DNA of 5,111 nucleotides from DASXMX01 sp035483795 (GTDB lineage Bacteria > Planctomycetota > Phycisphaerae > Tepidisphaerales > Tepidisphaeraceae): positions 1 to 5,111 of the forward strand of contig DATHPP010000238.1 of the NCBI GenBank assembly GCA_035483795.1, given 5' to 3'. Positions 1 to 4,365 of the stretch are shown here, in pieces (the stretch's first letter is position 1; each line of letters begins with the position of its first letter). Made by a program: the position numbers and the translations under genes. Below the pieces are notes generated by a model, which was not told the origin of the DNA, did no database searches, and saw nothing but the letters and a program-made list of their open reading frames with translations.

Positions 1-131
1 GCGCTCTTGATGACCGTCCCTTCGAGGACCGTTCCGTCCTTGAGGGTGATCTTGTCGGCCATCGCCAGGGCGGCGCCGACCAGCACGAACATCACCGAGA
101 ACAACACCAGCGACGTAATCCTGGACTTCAT
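1..131 (-). CDS. Secreted protein of unknown function (N-terminal part, runs off left edge)
   Basis: Only the first 43 complete codons are visible, read leftward from an ATG at 131-129. A strong Shine-Dalgarno sequence, AAAGGGG, lies at 145-139 on the minus strand, 7 nt before the start. Residues 1-25 form a classical Sec signal peptide: K and R at positions 2 and 4, a hydrophobic core rich in V, L and F, and a likely signal peptidase I site after A-M-A, so the mature chain begins DKITLKDG. That mature start (ITLKDGTVLEGTVIK) is a short beta-strand-turn-beta-strand pattern that I associate with the N-termini of exported planctomycete proteins, often ahead of protease, PDZ or TPR domains; this association is from memory. 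The domain that would define the function is outside the window. The gene diverges from the acyltransferase gene across 130 bp in which I see no convincing promoter. Confidence 0.8.
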   Translation of the reverse strand, partial: MKSRITSLVLFSVMFVLVGAALAMADKITLKDGTVLEGTVIKS

Positions 132-249
132 AGGCAGGCCCCTTTATCTGGAAAAGCAGCGAATCCGCAGCCCTCCGTTTAACATGTGCCGTTTTGGCGG
201 GAGCATACCGCGGGCGGCCCCCGGACACAACGAAAACCCGCCCGAATCG

Positions 250-255
250 AGAGGA
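250..255 (+). promoter_or_regulatory. Shine-Dalgarno site that fixes a TTG start
   Basis: AGAGGA lies 6 nt before the TTG at 262. The in-frame ATGs further upstream (at 7, 10 and 184) lack a comparable site. The residues they would add (for example a stretch rich in R, G, P and N after position 184) do not look like acyltransferase sequence, so the TTG is the best start. Confidence 0.7.
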
Positions 256-261
256 AAACAG

Positions 262-909
262 TTGAGCGACCGTTATTACAGATGGGTGCGGCGGGTCTGC
301 CTGCCGGCGTTCCTGGTCAGTGGTTCGCCCGTCGTGCTGCATCCCCAGCGAGCCCGTCGGACGGGCGCTTATATCCTGGCTCCCAATCATTTCAGCCCCT
401 ACGACGTGCCCTGCCTCATCAAGGAAACGCCGCGGATGCTCGACTTTGTCAGCATCGTCGAAGTGTTCGGCAATCCGCTGGTCGCCTGGTTTTACCGTAA
501 CATGGAGGCGATTCCGCTGGACCGCTCGCGGGTCGATACGACGACAACCCGAATCATCCTTCGTCGCCTTTCGCAGGGGCGGGCTGTGGCGATGTTCCCC
601 GAAGGCCGCGTCCAGACGGATGAGGGCTCGGTCCTGAACGGCGGCCGCATCCGTCACGGCGTGTTCGGCATCGCAAAAACCGCCAATGTCCCCATCATCC
701 CCTGCGTCATCCTCGGCACGCGGGCCTATCATCGCGCCTCCGCCTGGCTCCCCCTGCGACGCACCGTCTTTGGCGTCAATTATGGTGAACCATTGATTCC
801 CGACGAGACGTGGGATGACATCGCCGTCGCAGAAAAATCGCTTCGCAACGCCTACCGGCAGCTACACACTGAATTGCTGGAACAGCTCAAAGGCCATCGG
901 ATCGCATGA
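262..909 (+). CDS. PlsC-type 1-acyl-sn-glycerol-3-phosphate acyltransferase family protein
   Basis: Read from the TTG at 262 this is a 215-residue protein, a normal length for a bacterial PlsC/LPLAT enzyme. All motif blocks of the family are visible in order. NHFSPYD at 42-48 is motif I, the NH(x4)D catalytic His/Asp pair. NMEAIPLDR at 80-88 is motif II, with the acceptor-binding Arg. FPEGR at 112-116 is motif III, which binds the glycerol phosphate. VPIIPCVILG at 143-152 is motif IV. The family transfers an acyl group from acyl-ACP or acyl-CoA to lysophosphatidic acid at the inner membrane surface during phospholipid synthesis. Substrate specificity cannot be read from sequence, and related members acylate other lysolipids. 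No clear transmembrane helix is seen; a weakly hydrophobic N-terminal segment (about 10-25) may mediate membrane contact. The gene stands alone, convergent with nuoC, so the context gives no further clue. Confidence 0.9.
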   Translation: MSDRYYRWVRRVCLPAFLVSGSPVVLHPQRARRTGAYILAPNHFSPYDVPCLIKETPRMLDFVSIVEVFGNPLVAWFYRNMEAIPLDRSRVDTTTTRIILRRLSQGRAVAMFPEGRVQTDEGSVLNGGRIRHGVFGIAKTANVPIIPCVILGTRAYHRASAWLPLRRTVFGVNYGEPLIPDETWDDIAVAEKSLRNAYRQLHTELLEQLKGHRIA

Positions 910-955
910 ATCTCGTGGGCCGTTCCAGGCGAAGTGGGAGAGCGAGCCGCCGGCG

Positions 956-988
956 AGCCGCGGCTCGGCAGGAGCCTCGCCCTCCCGC
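956..988 (+). repeat. GC-rich interspersed repeat, copy 1
   Basis: A 33-bp block in the convergent gap after the acyltransferase gene. It recurs in inverted orientation at 3121-3153 with 31 of 33 identical positions. Its core reads CGGCTCGGCAGGAGCCTCGC (961-980). The left edge overlaps a perfect 14-bp palindrome, CGAGCCGCGGCTCG (954-967). Within the core, GGCTC and GAGCC flank 5 nt and could form a small hairpin. I believe related sequences are common between genes in planctomycete chromosomes, but that is recollection, not a search result. Confidence 0.75.
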
Positions 989-1005
989 AGTTCGAGCACA
1001 CCAGC

Positions 1006-1033
1006 CAATCAGCACTCAGCAATCCGCAATACA
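1006..1033 (+). repeat. Degenerate 7-bp tandem repeat (4 units)
   Basis: Four consecutive heptamers, CAATCAG, CACTCAG, CAATCCG and CAATACA, end 11 bp before the stop of nuoC and lie just beyond interspersed repeat copy 1. Adjacent units differ at one to three positions, and all share CA at their start. The array is short and degenerate, so chance is possible. Confidence 0.45.
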
Positions 1034-1044
1034 GTAATGAGCTC

Positions 1045-1623
1045 TCACGCTCCCTCGCGCGTCACAATCTTGTAATTCTCGCGCTCCCCGATGCCCCTGA
1101 GCGGATAGTCCTTGCGGAGGGGATAGCTGCCGAAGCCGTTCCAGGTGAGGATCCGGCGAAGGTCGGGATGGCCGAGGAAGATGATGCCGAACATGTCGTA
1201 AACTTCGCGTTCCATCCATTCGGCGCCGGGCCAGACGCCGGTCACGCTGTCGACCTTCAACCCCGGATCGCCCTTTTCGACAACTTCCTCGTCCCGAAAA
1301 TCGTTGCCCGGCGTCGTATCTCGCTCGGGATCGAGAAACACCTTCAGCCACAGCCGGTTGTTGTGCGGGATCGATGTGAGCCCATAGTTCACAGCAAACC
1401 GGTGCTGCGCCCCGGGATAGTTGAGATAATCCACGCCGTTCAGCTCGGCGAGCATGTCGTAGCGGAGCGCCGGATCATCGCGCAGAAACGTGCAGACCGC
1501 CGCGATCTTCTCCCGCGGCACGACCACGGTCACCATGTCCCGGAACTCGCCGACCAGGAATTTCGTGTCGGCGAACTTCGCCTTGAGCGGCCCAAGCGCC
1601 GGATGAACGATCGAATGATGCAT
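1045..1623 (-). CDS. nuoC: NADH-quinone oxidoreductase subunit C (30 kDa subunit)
   Basis: A 192-residue protein of the complex I 30-kDa subunit family. NuoC sits in the cytoplasmic peripheral arm, next to the quinone-reducing NuoD/NuoB region, and carries no cofactor. The family signature is fully matched at 138-159: E-R-E, two residues, D-M-F, then H152-P-D-L-R-R-I-L, preceded by VWPGAEWM. The C-terminal YPLRKDYPLRG (167-177) is also typical. The start ATG at 1623-1621 is preceded by AAAGGA at 1632-1627, with only 3 nt between; this is short but is the only good site. Between LWLKVFLD (91-98) and DSVTGVWPG (125-133) lies a charged stretch of about 20 residues that seems longer than the usual loop. 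No nuoD, nuoB or other subunit gene adjoins it: the next gene downstream is a convergent acyltransferase and the upstream gene diverges. Assignment to the family is secure; whether it serves the main complex I is inferred. Confidence 0.96.
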   Translation of the reverse strand: MHHSIVHPALGPLKAKFADTKFLVGEFRDMVTVVVPREKIAAVCTFLRDDPALRYDMLAELNGVDYLNYPGAQHRFAVNYGLTSIPHNNRLWLKVFLDPERDTTPGNDFRDEEVVEKGDPGLKVDSVTGVWPGAEWMEREVYDMFGIIFLGHPDLRRILTWNGFGSYPLRKDYPLRGIGERENYKIVTREGA

Positions 1624-1693
1624 GCTTCCTTTCGCTTCTGCGAGCAGGGATTTTGGGACCCAGCCTCCGCATCGTCAAGGCCAACCTGCTAAC

Positions 1694-2488
1694 ATGCGAT
1701 CTATGCCACGTCGCGATACGCTTGGGGCCATCACTCGCAGAGAGCTGTTGGGAACCTGCTCGGCGGCTGCGGCTTCATCAGCCCTTTTGTTCCCGGCAAC
1801 CCTCGTGCAAGCGGACCCGAACGCGGCGGCAAAGCCCCTCCGCGTCCTCGTCATCGGCGCTCACCCGGGCGATCCGGAGGCCGGGTGCGGCGGAACGATG
1901 GCCCGCTGTGCAAATCTGGGCCATGATGTTTCTGCGCTTTATCTGACCCGCGGCGAAGCCGGGGTGTCGGGAAAAAGCCACCCCGAGGCGGCGGAGATCC
2001 GCTCGGCGGAGGCCGTCGCGGCGTGTAAAATTCTCGGCGCCCGCCCGATCTTTGCCGACCAGATCGACGCCGCCACCGAAGTGAATCCAGCGCGATCGAA
2101 GGAGTTCACCCGACAAGTCGCCGCCGAGCGTCCGGATGTCGTCTTCACCCAGTGGCCGGTCGATACTCATCCCGATCATCGGGCCTGCGCGAGCCTGACG
2201 ATCGGCGTATGGATCGCGCTGGGAAAACAGTTCGCGTTGTACTTTTACGAAGTGGACCTCGGCAGCGATACGCAATGCTTCTCGCCCACGGTTTACATCG
2301 ATGTAACCGACGTCGAGTCAATGAAGCGCGATGCCTGCATGGCCCATCGAAGCCAGAATCCGAGCGGATTCTACAACCGCGACCACCTCCCGATGATGCG
2401 CTTCCGCGGCATGGAGTCCGGCTGCCAATTCGCCGAGGCGTTCGTTCTTCATCCGCAAAGTCCAACGCACTCTTTGTCGCGATTCTGA
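1694..2488 (+). CDS. Tat-exported LmbE/PIG-L family deacetylase-like protein
   Basis: A 264-residue protein from the ATG at 1694, or 261 residues from the ATG at 1703; neither has a good Shine-Dalgarno site, so the start is uncertain. The N-terminus carries a Tat signal: TRRELLG at 14-20, an Ala/Ser-rich hydrophobic stretch, and probable cleavage after V-Q-A (38-40), giving a mature chain of about 224 residues. The domain is LmbE/PIG-L: RVLVIGAHPGDPEAGCGG (50-67) holds the zinc-binding His57 and Asp60, LYLTRGEAGVSGKS (82-95) is the second family block, and DTHPDHRA (157-164) holds the later His/Asp pair with a further zinc ligand. Family members are zinc-dependent hydrolases that remove acetyl groups from N-acetylglucosamine-type substrates; the real substrate here is unknown. 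The first Asp of the usual HPDD motif, proposed general base in MshB, is Gly59 here. It diverges from nuoC across 70 bp and converges on the DUF1572 gene. Confidence 0.88.
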   Translation: MRSMPRRDTLGAITRRELLGTCSAAAASSALLFPATLVQADPNAAAKPLRVLVIGAHPGDPEAGCGGTMARCANLGHDVSALYLTRGEAGVSGKSHPEAAEIRSAEAVAACKILGARPIFADQIDAATEVNPARSKEFTRQVAAERPDVVFTQWPVDTHPDHRACASLTIGVWIALGKQFALYFYEVDLGSDTQCFSPTVYIDVTDVESMKRDACMAHRSQNPSGFYNRDHLPMMRFRGMESGCQFAEAFVLHPQSPTHSLSRF

Positions 2489-2554
2489 TCCTTCCATTGC
2501 GAACGACCTCTGTGGCGGAATCACGGCGTCTGACATCGTCCAAAGGCCAAGGAG

Positions 2555-3076
2555 TTACAGCCCCATCTTCCGATTGAACTCGCCGCTGCCGCCCGGCGGG
2601 ACGGTCAGGTATTTCCACTTCTCCCCGGCCAAATGCTTGGCGATCAATGCAATCTGACCGGCGTGCCAACTGTAATGGGCCATCTGCCGCACCAGGGCCA
2701 GCCCAACCGTGTGCGGCTCCCGGCGGATCATCACTGTCCGCCCCAGGTCCGCATCCGTCAGCGGCGCCAGCGCCTCGAACAGCCAGCGCCAGCCCTCTTC
2801 CCACAGCCGCATCAGCTCGTCCCGCGGCAGCCCGCGCTCGACGAACTCCCCGTCGCGGTCGCGGCTGGGCTTCTCGCCGTCCGAGCCTAGAAAATCCGTC
2901 CACCGCGACAGCATGTTCCCGTGCAGGTGCTGCACGATGACGGCGATGCTGTTCTGCCGCTCGTTGATCTGCGCGTGCAGGCCCACGTCGTCGACCTGCC
3001 GCATCGCCCCCTCGCACGTGGCCTTGGTCTTGCGAAACTCGCTCTCGAAGGCTTCTATCGCGGTGCGGTCACTCAT
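2555..3076 (-). CDS. DUF1572 / DinB-like four-helix metalloprotein
   Basis: A 173-residue, mostly helical soluble protein. The stretch NSIAVIVQHLHGNMLSRW (42-59) followed by TDFLGSDGEKPSRDRDGEF (60-78) is what I recognise as the DUF1572 hallmark, and MAHYSWHAGQI (132-142) is the matching C-terminal helix. His50, His134 and His138 would form the three-histidine metal site of the DinB fold. DinB-like proteins include thiol-dependent transferases acting with bacillithiol or mycothiol, but the DUF1572 reaction is not established to my knowledge. The start is the ATG at 3076-3074 with AGGA 9 nt upstream. A longer reading starting at 3166 is rejected because its extra residues are the translated interspersed repeat. 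It follows the zinc-ribbon/VWA gene on the same strand but 147 bp away, so it probably has its own promoter. It converges on the LmbE gene over 66 bp with no clear terminator. Confidence 0.87.
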   Translation of the reverse strand: MSDRTAIEAFESEFRKTKATCEGAMRQVDDVGLHAQINERQNSIAVIVQHLHGNMLSRWTDFLGSDGEKPSRDRDGEFVERGLPRDELMRLWEEGWRWLFEALAPLTDADLGRTVMIRREPHTVGLALVRQMAHYSWHAGQIALIAKHLAGEKWKYLTVPPGGSGEFNRKMGL

Positions 3077-3085
3077 ATACGTCGT

Positions 3086-3089
3086 TCCT
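3086..3089 (-). promoter_or_regulatory. Shine-Dalgarno site that fixes the DUF1572 start
   Basis: AGGA on the minus strand, 9 nt before the ATG at 3076. Together with the repeat lying in the upstream open frame, it favours the short start over the in-frame ATGs at 3166 and 3112. Confidence 0.6.
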
Positions 3090-3100
3090 GGAATACTGCC

Positions 3101-3117
3101 CGTCAGTGCCATTGACG
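3101..3117. promoter_or_regulatory. 17-bp imperfect dyad upstream of the DUF1572 gene, possible operator
   Basis: CGTCAGTGCCATTGACG is an inverted repeat with 8-bp half-sites around a central C, with 7 of 8 pairs complementary (the sixth is G against T). It lies 24 bp before the ATG at 3076, between the gene and repeat copy 2. The spacing fits a repressor site in the promoter or leader; no regulator is known, and 7 paired positions can arise by chance. Confidence 0.35.
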
Positions 3118-3120
3118 TTC

Positions 3121-3153
3121 GCGGGAAGGCGAGGCCCCTGCCGAGCCGCGGCT
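3121..3153 (-). repeat. GC-rich interspersed repeat, copy 2 (inverted relative to copy 1)
   Basis: This block matches the reverse complement of 956-988 over 33 bp, with two differences (positions 7 and 16 of the block). It lies upstream of the DUF1572 gene and downstream of the zinc-ribbon/VWA gene. The flanks on both sides are unrelated to those of copy 1, so the repeat unit is about 33 bp. One difference turns an A-U pair of the small internal hairpin into a G-U pair on the minus-strand transcript, so the fold could still form. Confidence 0.75.
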
Positions 3154-3223
3154 GGTCTCCTCCCAATCCACGATTTCGCGCGGTGCCTTCCTGATTTACC
3201 AGGCTTTTGCGATGCTAGCCCGC

Positions 3224-4243
3224 TCATCGCGCCGCTTCCCGGAGTTCATCGGCCGAGACGAGCTTGAAAACGCCGCCGGTCGATTTGGCCAGCTCCTCGA
3301 GCTGCGGGGTGTTGGTCGGACTTCCAATTTGCACCACGCTCACGCGAACGGCGGCGCCGCGGGCGACGCTGAGCGCTGCCGTATCGTCTTCGTCGAGCTG
3401 CAATTTTCCGGTGGCGATCACGATGGTCTGCGGGCGGCGCTCGATGGCTTCGCGAAGTGGCCCGCTGAGATGGCTGCGTCCGGCGGCCGACGTGTCCTGG
3501 AAATCGCGCTGGCAGTCTTCGATCGCGCCCGCGGTCGCGTTTCGCATCGCCGCCGCGGGAAACTCGACGCTTCCCGCGTCGTTGTCCCACAGAATCACCT
3601 GGAATTTGCGGTCCGGGCCAAGCTGCTTGAGGGTTTTGTAGCACGCCCCCTTGAGGGCATCGAAACAGTCGGCCATCGAGTTTCCGCGATCGAGAATGAA
3701 AATCACGCTGCTCCCGCCCAGCGGGATGCCGCAAAAGTTCGGACCGGAGATGACCGGCCCGGCCACGGTTTTCGCCCCGCCGCCGCCCCGCAACGGCACG
3801 ATGCGGAACCAAACGATCAGGACGACCACTCCCGACAGGATCACCGCCGCCGCGGTAATCGCGACGACCGGCAACCGCGCTCTGGGCTGTTCCTGCACCG
3901 GCGGCGCCGGCGCTTCCACCGCCACGGGCGGCGGCGCCTCCGACGGCCCTTCGGCCGTCTTGTTCACCAGCCCGCTGCCCGCCAGACCGCTGCTGGCTGC
4001 CACCGCCTCGGCCAGGTCGTCGAGCCCCGTCCCCCGCGCCGGCTCCTGCGCCGATGGAGCCGCGGGGGCTTCCTGCTGATACAGCGTCTTTGCCGTCGTC
4101 GCCCCGGCGAGGTGCGCGGTCGATCGCTTCTTGGACGGAACCGTCTGGATTGTGCCGCAGAACTGGCACCGGCAGACGCCGCCGGCAAACGCGTCGTCCA
4201 TCGTCAGCACCGACTGACAATTGGTGCAGGTGATTGAGATCAT
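3224..4243 (-). CDS. Zinc-ribbon, transmembrane, VWA-like domain protein
   Basis: A 339-residue protein; ATG at 4243 with AAAGG 6 nt upstream. It has four parts. Residues 1-36 form a small zinc ribbon (C6-x2-C9 and C26-x2-C29, with an extra C24). Residues about 37-122 are a low-complexity linker rich in Ala, Pro and Glu. Residues 124-146 form one transmembrane helix (PVVAITAAAVILSGVVVLIV). Residues about 164-339 look like a von Willebrand factor A domain: SSVIFILDRGNSM (178-190) is the first strand with its metal-ion loop, KFQVILWDND (213-222), RPQTIVIATG (270-279), VRVSVVQIG (299-307) and LAKSTGGVFKLVS (318-330) are the later strands. The metal site is degenerate: D185 and S189 are present, the middle Ser of DxSxS is Gly187, and the later Asp after TIVIATG is Lys280. 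The positively charged N-terminus and ribbon are probably cytoplasmic, with the VWA part outside. Partner and role are unknown; an envelope adaptor or sensor is a guess. It diverges from the oxidoreductase gene. Confidence 0.82.
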   Translation of the reverse strand: MISITCTNCQSVLTMDDAFAGGVCRCQFCGTIQTVPSKKRSTAHLAGATTAKTLYQQEAPAAPSAQEPARGTGLDDLAEAVAASSGLAGSGLVNKTAEGPSEAPPPVAVEAPAPPVQEQPRARLPVVAITAAAVILSGVVVLIVWFRIVPLRGGGGAKTVAGPVISGPNFCGIPLGGSSVIFILDRGNSMADCFDALKGACYKTLKQLGPDRKFQVILWDNDAGSVEFPAAAMRNATAGAIEDCQRDFQDTSAAGRSHLSGPLREAIERRPQTIVIATGKLQLDEDDTAALSVARGAAVRVSVVQIGSPTNTPQLEELAKSTGGVFKLVSADELREAAR

Positions 4244-4286
4244 CGCAAGCCTTTAGACTATCGGCACGCCACCGTCTGGCAAGCAG

Positions 4287-4300
4287 GAGCGGCCCCGCTC
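4287..4300. promoter_or_regulatory. Perfect 6-bp inverted repeat in a divergent gap, possible operator
   Basis: GAGCGG and CCGCTC flank CC midway between the divergent starts at 4243 and 4366, about 45 and 65 bp from each. The loop is too short for a stable RNA hairpin, so if functional it would be a protein-binding dyad. Short GC-rich dyads are frequent by chance in DNA of this composition. Confidence 0.25.
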
Positions 4301-4329
4301 GAAGATCGATGCATCATCTCTTTCGGTTT

Positions 4330-4355
4330 GGCGGCAAGAAGCTATTCTTCCCGCC
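4330..4355 (+). promoter_or_regulatory. Leader hairpin abutting the oxidoreductase Shine-Dalgarno site
   Basis: GGCGGCAAGAA (4330-4340) pairs with TTCTTCCCGCC (4345-4355) around a GCTA loop: ten pairs with one internal C-C mismatch. The Shine-Dalgarno GGAGG starts at the next base (4356-4360), 5 nt before the ATG at 4366. In RNA the stem can extend by two G-U pairs and one A-U pair (4327-4329 with 4356-4358), which would hide the first three bases of the ribosome binding site. It could therefore limit translation, or act as a DNA operator or mRNA-stabilising element. No run of T follows, so it is not a typical intrinsic terminator. Confidence 0.5.
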
Positions 4356-4365
4356 GGAGGTTCGC

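Noticed and set aside
934..1692. Plus-strand open frame across repeat copy 1 and opposite nuoC
   Set aside because: Its start is the translated repeat and the remainder is antisense to nuoC, which has the full complex I 30-kDa signature.
1748..1759. Possible lipobox L-G-T-C (residues 19-22) in the LmbE protein
   Set aside because: Thr before Cys is a poor lipobox and it sits right after the twin arginines, before the hydrophobic core; a normal cleavage site V-Q-A follows the core.
2145..3017. Minus-strand open frame of 290 codons overlapping the LmbE and DUF1572 genes
   Set aside because: Arg/Gly/Ala-rich shadow with no motif; it overlaps two genes with clear family signatures in other frames.
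3077..3166. N-terminal extension of the DUF1572 protein by 30 residues
   Set aside because: The extra residues come from the interspersed repeat; the internal ATG at 3076 has a proper Shine-Dalgarno site and begins typical DUF1572 sequence.
3190..3203. Terminator-like hairpin CCTG...CAGG after the zinc-ribbon/VWA gene
   Set aside because: Only four or five pairs and no T-run; too weak to call.
3212..4237. Long open frame of 341 codons on the + strand opposite the zinc-ribbon/VWA gene
   Set aside because: It is Arg/Gly/His-rich with no recognisable domain, and GC-rich DNA readily keeps the antisense frame open. The minus-strand reading has a zinc ribbon, TM helix and VWA pattern.
4255..4285. 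Sigma-70-like promoter (TTGCCA ... GATAGT) upstream of the zinc-ribbon/VWA gene on the minus strand
   Set aside because: The spacing is only 14 bp and the -10 box matches 4 of 6 bases; not convincing.
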